From: a bacterium endosymbiont of Pedicinus badii
Lineage (GTDB): Bacteria > Pseudomonadota > Gammaproteobacteria > Enterobacterales > Enterobacteriaceae
Reading direction: 5' to 3'
Assembly (NCBI RefSeq): GCF_002075085.1
Contig: NZ_LKAS01000002.1
Coordinates: forward strand, 61,163 to 125,162
DNA: 64,000 bases
The translations under genes were made by a program, and so were the position numbers. The notes under the pieces are model-generated. The model made no database searches, was not told where the DNA came from, and worked only from the letters and a program-made list of their open reading frames with translations. Below, in pieces: positions 31,890-39,999 of this stretch; within the stretch, counting starts at the first letter, position 1; each line of letters starts with the position of its first letter.

Positions 31890-32368
31890 ATAAAATAGGT
31901 ATTTATCCAGGAACTTTTGATCCTTTTACTAATGGACATTTATATTTATTAAAAAAATCTTTAAAAATTTTTGATACTGTAATTTTAGCTATATCTAAAT
32001 ATTCAAATAAAAATCTTACTTTTAGTATCTCACAAAGAATAAAATTTGCAAAATTATCTACTACAGGAATAAAAAATATAAGTATTAAGTCTTTCAATGA
32101 ATTAGTAGTAAATTTTGCTTTAAAAGAAAAATCTAACTTTTTAATTAGAGGAATAAGAGATTCATCAGATTTTGCGTATGAAATGAAAATGCTTAGAACA
32201 AATTATTCTATAAATTCAAAAATAGAAACTATCTTTATAACTAATTATTGTAAAAATTTTATTTCTTCAAGTATGCTTAAAGAAATAGCTTTTTATAAAG
32301 GAGATATAAAAAAGTACGTTTCAAAAAAAATTATAAAAGAGATTGAAAAAAAGTTTTTAAATTACTAA
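31886..32368 (+). CDS. coaD: phosphopantetheine adenylyltransferase
   Basis: CoaD converts 4'-phosphopantetheine to dephospho-CoA. The nucleotidyltransferase motif [17 protein letters not shown] is at the start, with the second motif region [11 protein letters not shown] near 130. From the ATG at 31886 the protein has 160 residues (159 in E. coli). An ATG at 31871 would add MQKKI and lie inside waaA; the ATGA overlap favours 31886. Its stop overlaps the end of convergent rpmG by 4 bases; mutM, between them in E. coli, is gone. Confidence 0.96.
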   Translation: MNKIGIYPGTFDPFTNGHLYLLKKSLKIFDTVILAISKYSNKNLTFSISQRIKFAKLSTTGIKNISIKSFNELVVNFALKEKSNFLIRGIRDSSDFAYEMKMLRTNYSINSKIETIFITNYCKNFISSSMLKEIAFYKGDIKKYVSKKIIKEIEKKFLNY

Positions 32369-32523
32369 TTTATCTTTTTTTCAAAGTATAAGATCCTTTT
32401 TCGTAGTATCGGGTTGAACTTTTTTAAAACTAATTTTTTAGATTTAATGTTTTTAGTAGTTGTATAAAAATGAGTGTTCTCTTCAGACATTAATTTTACT
32501 TTTTTTCTTTTTTTTTTAGCCAT
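32365..32523 (-). CDS. rpmG: 50S ribosomal protein L33
   Basis: The 52-residue product of this short frame matches L33: a basic start [13 protein letters not shown], the signature [14 protein letters not shown], then [21 protein letters not shown]. coli L33 has 55 residues. It follows rpmB by 3 bases, the conserved rpmB-rpmG pair, and its stop overlaps coaD. Confidence 0.94.
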   Translation of the reverse strand: MAKKKRKKVKLMSEENTHFYTTTKNIKSKKLVLKKFNPILRKRILYFEKKIN

Positions 32524-32526
32524 TTT

Positions 32527-32754
32527 TTATTTTTTTTTCTTTATTTTTTTCACAAAAAGATCAAATCCTTTTTTATCAATTATACGAATACCTTTCGTAG
32601 ATACTTTAATTTTAAAAAATCTATTTTTTTCAGAAGACCAAAATTTGCGAACCTGTAAGTTAGGAAAAAATTTTCTTTTTGTAGCGTTCATAGCATGAGA
32701 TCTTCTATTACCAAATAAGGGTTTTTTTTTAGTAATTATACAAATTTTAGACAT
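32527..32754 (-). CDS. rpmB: 50S ribosomal protein L28
   Basis: L28 is an essential protein of the large subunit. The 75-residue protein (78 in E. coli) has MSKICIITKKKPLFGNRRSH at the start, then ATKRKFFPNLQ and RIIDKKGFD. It starts the rpmB-rpmG pair and is divergent from coaBC, with a 94-base spacer of AT-rich DNA between them. Confidence 0.96.
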   Translation of the reverse strand: MSKICIITKKKPLFGNRRSHAMNATKRKFFPNLQVRKFWSSEKNRFFKIKVSTKGIRIIDKKGFDLFVKKIKKKK

Positions 32755-32848
32755 TTTAAATAGTAGAATTTTTTTGTAATTATATTACAATATTTTTTTT
32801 TTATCAACTAAAATATCTTTAAGAAAAATATTATAGATTTATTACAAG

Positions 32849-34063
32849 ATGAAGATTCTATTCAAAAAAAACATTATATTAGGTATAACTGGAGGAGTTG
32901 CTGCTTATAAAACAATAGAAATTATAAAAAAATTAAAAGAAGAAGGTGCTTCTGTTAGAGTTATACTTACAAAATCCGCTAATTTATTTGTTACAAAATG
33001 TACACTTAGAGTAGTTTCTGGACTTCCTATTTTAGAAAATTTTGTTAAAGGGAATAGCATTAGTCATATTAAATTAGCTAATTGGGCAGATCTAGTTATT
33101 TTAGCTCCTGCAACTGCTAATATAATTGCAAAACTATCTTGTGGTATTGCAGATGATTTATTAACTTTAGTTTGTTTAGCAACTTTATCTAAAATTATTA
33201 TAGTTCCATCTATGAATCGAAATATGTACGTATCAAAATCTGTTCAATATAACATAAAAAGATTAGAAAGATTTGGAATGAAAATTTTTTATCCAGAAAT
33301 TGGTAGACAAGCTTGTGGTTGTTTTGGAATAGGAAGAATGATGAATACTCAAAAAATTGTTAATTTAGTAATAAAATATTTCCATAAAAAAAATAATTAC
33401 AAAAATTTAAATTTTATGATCACAGCTGGACCTACCAGAGAAATGATAGATCCAGTAAGATTTATTAGTAATTTTAGTTCTGGAAAAATGGGATTTTTTT
33501 TAGCTGAAGCTGCTTCTTGTATAAGTAAAAATGTTATTTTAATTTCTGGACCTGTAAATTTACCTACTCCTAAAAGAGTCAAAAGAATTAATGTTATTAG
33601 TGCCCTTGAAATGCAAAAAGAGGTAATGAAAAGAATAGATAGACAAAATATTTTTATAGGATGTGCAGCAGTATCTGATTATAGAATACAGAAATTTTCT
33701 AAAGAAAAGATAAAAAAAAATTCAAACAAAATAAAGATAAATTTTATTAAAAATCCAGATATTATTAAATCTATTGGACACCTAAAAAAAAATAGACCTT
33801 ATGTAGTTGGATTTGCTGCAGAAACTTGCAATATAGAAAAAAATGCAATAAAAAAAATAAAAGAAAAAAAACTAGATTTAATTTGTGCAAATAATGTTAC
33901 CAACTTTAGTAAAAATTTTAGTTGCAATAAAAATGCTCTTTCTTTAATTTGGAAAAATAAAAAAAAAAATTTTCCTTATCAAAAAAAGAGTGTATTAGCG
34001 AAAAAACTAATTAAAGAAATTATAAAAAACTATGAAAAAAAAAATAGAAATTCGAATAGTTAA
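32849..34063 (+). CDS. coaBC: bifunctional phosphopantothenoylcysteine decarboxylase / synthase
   Basis: CoaBC (Dfp) joins cysteine to phosphopantothenate and then decarboxylates the product. The FMN-binding CoaC half (about 1-185) shows GITGGVAAYKTIE, LAPATANIIAKLSCGIADDL and the lid ACGCFGIGRM with its catalytic Cys. The CoaB half (about 190-404) shows TAGPTREMIDPVRFISNFSSGKMG, read in two parts. The 404 residues match E. coli (406). Dut overlaps its end by 32 bases. Confidence 0.97.
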   Translation: MKILFKKNIILGITGGVAAYKTIEIIKKLKEEGASVRVILTKSANLFVTKCTLRVVSGLPILENFVKGNSISHIKLANWADLVILAPATANIIAKLSCGIADDLLTLVCLATLSKIIIVPSMNRNMYVSKSVQYNIKRLERFGMKIFYPEIGRQACGCFGIGRMMNTQKIVNLVIKYFHKKNNYKNLNFMITAGPTREMIDPVRFISNFSSGKMGFFLAEAASCISKNVILISGPVNLPTPKRVKRINVISALEMQKEVMKRIDRQNIFIGCAAVSDYRIQKFSKEKIKKNSNKIKINFIKNPDIIKSIGHLKKNRPYVVGFAAETCNIEKNAIKKIKEKKLDLICANNVTNFSKNFSCNKNALSLIWKNKKKNFPYQKKSVLAKKLIKEIIKNYEKKNRNSNS

Positions 34064-34493
34064 TAAATCTTTTTCCGAAGAATATATACCAAAATATGCT
34101 ACTTACGGATCATCTGGTTTAGATTTATATGCTTGTATTAAAAGAAAAATAAATTTAAAAGCAAATTCTAGTTTATTAATTCCTACAGGAATTGCGATTA
34201 ATATTAAAGATCGAAATATTTCTGGAATGATTCTACCTAGATCTGGAATAGGACACCATAGAGGAATTATATTAGGAAATTCTGTTGGACTAATAGATTC
34301 TGACTATCAAGGAGAAATTTTTGTTTCTCTATGGAATAGAAGTATGGTAGATTTTCTAATTCTCCCAAAAGATAGAATAGCACAAATTGTTTTTTTTCCA
34401 ACGATACGCGTAGAATTTGAACTAGTTAAAAATTTTAAAGTAAAAAGCTCAAGAAATACACAAGGATTCGGCCATTCTGGAATAAGAAATTAG
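34032..34493 (+). CDS. dut: dUTP diphosphatase
   Basis: Dut hydrolyses dUTP to dUMP, keeping uracil out of DNA. The five trimeric dUTPase motifs are all present: GSSGLDLYAC, PRSGIGHHRGI, NSVGLIDSDYQGE, RIAQIVFFP and NTQGFGHSG. The 153 residues match E. coli (151). The start inside coaBC is supported by the register of MKKKIEIRIV with the E. coli N terminus. It is one base before gmk. Confidence 0.97.
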   Translation: MKKKIEIRIVNKSFSEEYIPKYATYGSSGLDLYACIKRKINLKANSSLLIPTGIAINIKDRNISGMILPRSGIGHHRGIILGNSVGLIDSDYQGEIFVSLWNRSMVDFLILPKDRIAQIVFFPTIRVEFELVKNFKVKSSRNTQGFGHSGIRN

Positions 34494-34494
34494 C

Positions 34495-35121
34495 ATGCTA
34501 TACATTATTTCTGCTCCTAGCGGTACAGGAAAATCAACTTTAATCAAGAAACTATTGAAAAGAAAAAACCTTATTAGTATAGGGCAATCTATTTCTTATA
34601 CTACAAGAAGTATGAGAAAAGGAGAAAAAAATAAAAAAAATTACTACTTTGTTTCTTTAAAAAAGTTTCAAAATATGATAGAAAAAAAAAGATTTTTAGA
34701 ATATGCAAAAGTTTTTGGAAATTATTACGGAACTGAAAAAAAAAAAATACAAAATATTTGTAGAATTTACAAAAATGTTATTTTAGATATAGATTGGAAA
34801 GGAGAAAAACAAATTAGAAAAAGCAATTGGAAAATGAAAAGTATATTTATACTACCTCCTTCTAAAAAAGAATTGATTTTTAGACTAAAAAAAAGAGACC
34901 GAGATAAAAAAAAAACAATTATATTTAGAACAAACACCATTTCTAAAGAGATAAAAAACTATTTATTGTACGACTATTTTATTGTTAACGATGATTTAGA
35001 TAAAACAGTACAAAAAATAGAAAGTATAATAGTTGCAGAAAATTTAAAAATGAAAAGAAATAGAAAATTTTGCATTAGTTTGATAGAAAAAATTTTTTCA
35101 GAAAAAATTTTTAAGATTTAA
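34495..35121 (+). CDS. gmk: guanylate kinase
   Basis: Gmk phosphorylates GMP to GDP. The P-loop SAPSGTGKSTL is at residues 6-16, with GMP-binding SYTTRSMRKGE near 37-47 and ILDIDWKGEKQIR near 96. The 208 residues match E. coli (207). It starts right after dut; slmA, pyrE, rph and other genes between them in E. coli are gone. Its end overlaps convergent polA by 24 bases. The joint with the polA-dsbA block is a break in E. coli gene order. Confidence 0.97.
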   Translation: MLYIISAPSGTGKSTLIKKLLKRKNLISIGQSISYTTRSMRKGEKNKKNYYFVSLKKFQNMIEKKRFLEYAKVFGNYYGTEKKKIQNICRIYKNVILDIDWKGEKQIRKSNWKMKSIFILPPSKKELIFRLKKRDRDKKKTIIFRTNTISKEIKNYLLYDYFIVNDDLDKTVQKIESIIVAENLKMKRNRKFCISLIEKIFSEKIFKI

Positions 35122-35958
35122 AATTTTTTCTGCACTTTTAATATTTTTTAAAATTTCTTTTTTATTTAAAAAAAAGTTTTTTAAATTTACTTTTAAATCT
35201 AAATTGGTTCTAATTTTAGCTAATTTATAGGATAAGAAAGCAGTTTTTTTGTATTCTTTAAGTATTAAAAATATTTTTTTAAGATCTACTATTTTATTTT
35301 TTTCTAAATTTTTTATTTTATAATAAATTTTTTTTAAATTTCCTATTCTTGAAAGTAATTTAACAGCAGTAACCTTTCCTATTCCTGGAACTCCAGGAAT
35401 ATTATCTGCTCTGTCTCCAACCAAAGCAATATAATCTACAAATAAATTTGGATGTATGCCAAATTTTTGTAATACTTCCTCAATTCCTAATATTTCGTCT
35501 AAATTACGATTTGTAATGAAAATATTCTTAGATATTAATTGAATAAAATCTTTATCATTAGTACATATAAGTATTTTCCATTTTTCCTTTTCTGCTTTTT
35601 TTGCTATTGTTCCAATAACATCATCTGCTTCTACTCCTTTTTTTATAATTATTGGTATTCCAAAATTTTTTATAGTATTTAAAATAGGATAAATTTGCGT
35701 TTTTAAATTTTCTGGCATAGGATTTCTATTTCTTTTGTACTGTTTGAATAAATTATGACGAAAATTTTTTCCTCTTGCATCAAAAATAATAGAAGCATAC
35801 TTTACATAATCTTGACTAAAAATTTTTTTCATCATTTTTGTCATTCCATACTGTGCTCCTATGAATTGTCCTTCTTTGTCTTTTAAATTTGGAAACGCAT
35901 AATAAGCTCTATAAAGATAAGAAAATCCATCAATTAAAACTAATTTTTTTTGTTTCAT
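35098..35958 (-). CDS. polA: 5'-3' nuclease domain of DNA polymerase I only
   Basis: The 286-residue protein corresponds only to the N-terminal flap/5' nuclease domain of Pol I, which removes RNA primers and flaps. It keeps metal-binding acidic motifs: LIDGFSYLYRAYYAF near 7-21, EADDVIGT near 113, TNDKDF near 136 and ALVGDRADNIPGVPGIGK near 180. The proofreading and polymerase domains (over 600 residues) are absent, with a clean stop. Similar truncation is known in Buchnera. Gap filling must fall to another polymerase. Confidence 0.94.
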   Translation of the reverse strand: MKQKKLVLIDGFSYLYRAYYAFPNLKDKEGQFIGAQYGMTKMMKKIFSQDYVKYASIIFDARGKNFRHNLFKQYKRNRNPMPENLKTQIYPILNTIKNFGIPIIIKKGVEADDVIGTIAKKAEKEKWKILICTNDKDFIQLISKNIFITNRNLDEILGIEEVLQKFGIHPNLFVDYIALVGDRADNIPGVPGIGKVTAVKLLSRIGNLKKIYYKIKNLEKNKIVDLKKIFLILKEYKKTAFLSYKLAKIRTNLDLKVNLKNFFLNKKEILKNIKSAEKILNLKNFF

Positions 35959-35961
35959 AAA

Positions 35962-36609
35962 TTAATTTTTGGATAAAAGAAATTTTATTAAATTAGATAG
36001 TTGATAAATGTATTTATTTTTTGTACTAAATTCTATTTCTTCCATATTAATAATGTACTTACCCAATACTAAAATTGAAGGTATAGTTCTAATTTGTAAA
36101 ACTTCAAAAATTTTTTCTTGATTTTCTAATTTTTTTTTTATTTTTTTACTATTTCGAATTGCTTCAAAAGTTTTTCCTTTAATTCCTACTTGCAAAAAAA
36201 TTTTTTTTATTTTTTTAGAAAAGTTTTTTTTATTAGAAAATTCTAAAAAAAAAAGTTTGTCAAATATTTTTTTTTCTATATTCAATTCATTAGCTATAAT
36301 CCAAGCTTTTGTTAGCTCTTTCTCTTTATACTGGTTATTAAAAATAATATGGTACTTTTTAATTTTTATAGTATCTGGTAGTTTTTTTTCCAATTCAGAA
36401 GAAACTTTGTATTCTTTATTAAATTGGTAACAGTGTTCACAATAAAAGGAAAAAAATTCTATTATTTTTTCTTTAACTAAAATTGGTTTTTTTACACTAA
36501 AATAGTGTTTATTTTCTATAAAATCTGAACTTTGACATCTATAGAAAAAAAAAGTATTTATTAGTAGAATAGAGACTATATATAGCTTATTTCTAAAAAA
36601 TTTTTGCAT
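35962..36609 (-). CDS. dsbA: thiol:disulfide interchange protein DsbA
   Basis: DsbA introduces disulfide bonds into exported proteins in the periplasm. A signal segment covers about residues 8-24, the active site is C57-E-H-C60 (CPHC in E. coli), and the cis-proline loop is RTIPSI near 178. The 215 residues match the family (208). It lies 3 bases before the polA remnant on the same strand; in E. coli dsbA also precedes polA. Confidence 0.92.
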   Translation of the reverse strand: MQKFFRNKLYIVSILLINTFFFYRCQSSDFIENKHYFSVKKPILVKEKIIEFFSFYCEHCYQFNKEYKVSSELEKKLPDTIKIKKYHIIFNNQYKEKELTKAWIIANELNIEKKIFDKLFFLEFSNKKNFSKKIKKIFLQVGIKGKTFEAIRNSKKIKKKLENQEKIFEVLQIRTIPSILVLGKYIINMEEIEFSTKNKYIYQLSNLIKFLLSKN

Positions 36610-36716
36610 AAAAATATCCTTTATGTAGGAACTAAATAGGTTTCTTGAAAAGAAAAATCTTATGTACTATATTATTAAATAATTTTAAATTCTTCTACAG
36701 AATTTTGTATTATTGT

Positions 36717-38603
36717 ATGATGCATAAAGATTTTCAAATTATTGTTATAGGAGGAGGTCATGCTGGTACAGAAGCAGCTATTTCAGCTTCAAATATAGGA
36801 TGTAATGTACTCTTAATAACTAATAGTATTAAAACTATAGGAGAAATGTCTTGCAATCCATCTATTGGAGGAATCGGTAAAGGACAATTAGTAAAAGAAA
36901 TAGATGCATTAGGAGGAATAATGGGACTAGCTGCAGATTACTCAGGAATTCAATTTAAAAAATTAAATTTGAGTAAAGGATATGCAGTTCATTCTACAAG
37001 AGTTCAGTCAGATAGGAAATTTTATAAAAAATTTATTATAAATTTTTTAAAAAAGCAAAAAAATATTAGGATTTTAGAATCAGAAGTAGTAGATATTATA
37101 ATAAAAAAAAACCAAGCATATGGGGTTGAAACCAAAAAAGGGGAAAAAATTTTTTCTGATTGCGTAATTCTTACTACAGGAACATTTCTGAATGGAGCAA
37201 TTTATATTGGAACTAAAAAGTTTTACGGGGGGAGAAAAAATGATTTTTCATCTCGTGTTCTTGCAAATAACTTAAAGAAAAGAAATATATTTAGTATAAA
37301 AAGATTAAAAACGGGTACTCCTCCTAGAATACTTGCAAAAAGTATTAATTTCAATTGTTTGGAAAAACAAGATGGAGACTTTCCCATACCGAAATTTTCT
37401 TTTTTAAAAAATAAAAAAAAATTTTTACCTCAAGTTTCCTGTTTTATAACAAAAACAAATTTATATACGCACAAAATCATTCGAGAAAATTTAAAAAAAA
37501 GTTCTATGTATTCTGGAATAATTCAAGGAATTGGTCCAAGATACTGTCCATCTCTAGAAGATAAAATTGTTAAATTTTCAGAAAGAGAATCACATCAAAT
37601 TTTTTTAGAACCAGAAGGAATAAATAGCGAAATAATATATCCAAATGGAATTTCTAATAGTATGCCTATAGAAATACAAAAAAAAATAGTAAAATCTATT
37701 TATGGATTGGAAAAATCTATAATATGTCAACCTGGTTATGCAGTAGAATATGATTTTTTTGATCCTAAAGACTTGTACCTCACTTTGGAAAGCAAAAAAA
37801 TATCAAATCTATTTTTTGCAGGACAAATAAACGGCACCACTGGATATGAAGAAGCTGCTGCACAAGGAATAGTGTCTGGAATAAATGCAGCTAAATTATC
37901 TTTAAATCAAGAAATGTGGATTCCAACAAGAGAAAGTTCCTATATTGGAGTTTTAGTAAATGATTTATGCACTTTAGGAACAAATGAGCCTTATAGAATG
38001 TTTACTTCTAGATCTGAATTTCGTTTATATTTAAGAGAAGATAACGCCGATTTTCGTTTGACAGAAATAGGAAAAAAAATAGGAACTGTTAAAGAGAATA
38101 GATGGAAACAATTTTGTAAAAAAAAAGAAATTTTTGAAAAAGAAAAAAATAGACTAAAAAATATTTGGATAGGTCCAAATAAAAAAAATATCAAAGAAAT
38201 AGAAAAAAAGCTTTCTTTTTTAGTAAAAAAAGAAGTAAATGGAATACAATTACTAAAAAGAAAAGAATTAGACTACGAAAAATTAACAAAAATTAAAAAT
38301 TTTTCTCCTTCCATTAAAAATAAGGAAATTTATAAACAAATTGAGATAGAGTCAAAATACGAAGGTTATATTAAAAAAAATAGAAATTATACTAGAAATA
38401 TATTTCAGTATGATAGATTTCTTTTTCCTAAAAAAATAGATTTTTTAAAAATTTCTGGTCTCTCAAAAGAAGCTGTAGAGAAGTTTATAAAATACAAACC
38501 AAATTCTATAGGGCAAGCTTCTAGAATTTCTGGTATAACACCAGCAACTATTACAACTTTGATTATTTGGATGAAAAAAAATAATTTTATAAAATCTCGA
38601 TAA
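36717..38603 (+). CDS. mnmG: tRNA uridine 5-carboxymethylaminomethyl modification enzyme MnmG
   Basis: MnmG, with MnmE, modifies U34 of tRNAs using FAD and tetrahydrofolate. The FAD site IIVIGGGHAGTEAAI is at the N terminus, followed by MSCNPSIGGIGKGQLVKE, LKTGTPPRI, and the C-terminal helical domain ending in SRISGITPATITTLIIW. From the ATG at 36717 it has about 628 residues (629 in E. coli). An upstream in-frame ATG at 36645 adds 24 unconserved residues. Upstream is dsbA rather than mioC and oriC; downstream is glmU rather than rsmG and the atp operon. Confidence 0.96.
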   Translation: MMHKDFQIIVIGGGHAGTEAAISASNIGCNVLLITNSIKTIGEMSCNPSIGGIGKGQLVKEIDALGGIMGLAADYSGIQFKKLNLSKGYAVHSTRVQSDRKFYKKFIINFLKKQKNIRILESEVVDIIIKKNQAYGVETKKGEKIFSDCVILTTGTFLNGAIYIGTKKFYGGRKNDFSSRVLANNLKKRNIFSIKRLKTGTPPRILAKSINFNCLEKQDGDFPIPKFSFLKNKKKFLPQVSCFITKTNLYTHKIIRENLKKSSMYSGIIQGIGPRYCPSLEDKIVKFSERESHQIFLEPEGINSEIIYPNGISNSMPIEIQKKIVKSIYGLEKSIICQPGYAVEYDFFDPKDLYLTLESKKISNLFFAGQINGTTGYEEAAAQGIVSGINAAKLSLNQEMWIPTRESSYIGVLVNDLCTLGTNEPYRMFTSRSEFRLYLREDNADFRLTEIGKKIGTVKENRWKQFCKKKEIFEKEKNRLKNIWIGPNKKNIKEIEKKLSFLVKKEVNGIQLLKRKELDYEKLTKIKNFSPSIKNKEIYKQIEIESKYEGYIKKNRNYTRNIFQYDRFLFPKKIDFLKISGLSKEAVEKFIKYKPNSIGQASRISGITPATITTLIIWMKKNNFIKSR

Positions 38604-38630
38604 TTCTCTTTTTTATGAGATTACTTAAGG

Positions 38631-39995
38631 ATGTTGATTATAAAAATGAAAAAATTAAACATAGTTATTTTATGTGCTGGAGAAAGTAAAAGAATGGTTT
38701 CAAAAATTCCGAAAATATTTCATAAAATTTCCGGAAAAATGATTGTAGAAAGAGTTTTAAATACAGCAGAAAAAATTGAAAACAGTAGAATATTTATAGT
38801 CTATAGTAAGAAAGTTGAAAAATTAAAAAAAATCTTTTTTAAAAAAAAAATTTTTTGGATTGTTCAAGAACAATCTTTGGGAACTGCTCATGCAATTAAA
38901 GTAGCACTTCCTTTTTTAAAAGAATCAGAAGAAATATTGGTACTCTATTCTGATGTTCCTTTAGTTTCTTATGAAACTATAAAAAAAGTAATTAAATTAA
39001 GAAAAAAATGCTCAATTTCCTTATTAACAGCAAAAGTGAAATATCCAAAAGGGTATGGAAGAATTATTAGAAAAAAAAGAAAAATTTATAGAATTATTGA
39101 AGAAAATGAAATAAAATCCAAAAAAGTAGAAAATATTAAAGAAATATATACTGGAATTTTCTCATGTAGCGTAAAGAATTTAAAAAGATGGATAGGAAAA
39201 ATTAGATTTTCTTCTAAAAAAGAGAACTATTTAACTAAAATTATATCTATTGCTAATAAAGAAAATAGAAGCATTCTTTCTATTTTCCCTAAAAAAGAAA
39301 GAGAAGTATATGGGGTAAATACTAAATTGCATTTAATAGAAATAGAGAATATTTTACAAAAAGAAAAGATTAAAAAATTGATTATTCATGGATTATTTAT
39401 CGCTAATCCAGATAAATTTGCAATATTTGGAAGTATAAAATATGGTCTAGATGTGTATATTGGAATAAATGTTATACTAAAAGGAAAAATACTACTTGGA
39501 AACAATGTTAGAATAGAGGAAAATTGTATTCTGAAAAATGTAAAAATAGGAGACAATACTAAGATTTATTCCAATTGTATTATAAAAAATTCTCATATAG
39601 AAAAAAATTGTCATATTGGACCTTTTGCGAGAATTAGAAACAAAAATATTATTAAAGAAAATTCTAAAGTAGGTAATTTTGTAGAAATGAAAAATACTTT
39701 TTTAGGAAAAGGAAGCAAAGTTAAGCATTTTAGCTATTTAGGGGATGCTAAAATAGGAAAAAAAGTTAATATTGGAGCAGGAGTTGTTACTTGTAATTAT
39801 AATGGATATAAAAAACAAAAAACAATTATAGAAGACAAAGCTTTTATAGGATCAAGTAGTCAAATCATTGCTCCTATTAAAATAGGAAGAGGTGCTTTTA
39901 TAGGTGCTGGCACAGTAGTTACCAAAGATGTTAAAAACACAGATATCGTAATTAGTAGAGTAAAACAGTTTTCTATAAAAAAAAATAAATTTTAA
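38631..39995 (+). CDS. glmU: bifunctional GlmU (GlcN-1-P acetyltransferase / GlcNAc-1-P uridyltransferase)
   Basis: GlmU makes UDP-GlcNAc, the precursor of peptidoglycan and LPS. The N-terminal pyrophosphorylase domain (about 1-225) shows LCAGESKRM and QSLGTAHAIKVALPF. The C-terminal left-handed beta helix (about 250-450) has hexapeptide repeats, NIGAGVVTCNYNGYKKQ and FIGAGTVVTKDV. The 454 residues match E. coli (456). An internal ATG at 38646 is an alternative start. It begins 27 bases after mnmG, with no trace of rsmG or atpIBEFHAGDC. Confidence 0.96.
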   Translation: MLIIKMKKLNIVILCAGESKRMVSKIPKIFHKISGKMIVERVLNTAEKIENSRIFIVYSKKVEKLKKIFFKKKIFWIVQEQSLGTAHAIKVALPFLKESEEILVLYSDVPLVSYETIKKVIKLRKKCSISLLTAKVKYPKGYGRIIRKKRKIYRIIEENEIKSKKVENIKEIYTGIFSCSVKNLKRWIGKIRFSSKKENYLTKIISIANKENRSILSIFPKKEREVYGVNTKLHLIEIENILQKEKIKKLIIHGLFIANPDKFAIFGSIKYGLDVYIGINVILKGKILLGNNVRIEENCILKNVKIGDNTKIYSNCIIKNSHIEKNCHIGPFARIRNKNIIKENSKVGNFVEMKNTFLGKGSKVKHFSYLGDAKIGKKVNIGAGVVTCNYNGYKKQKTIIEDKAFIGSSSQIIAPIKIGRGAFIGAGTVVTKDVKNTDIVISRVKQFSIKKNKF

Positions 39996-39999
39996 ATTT

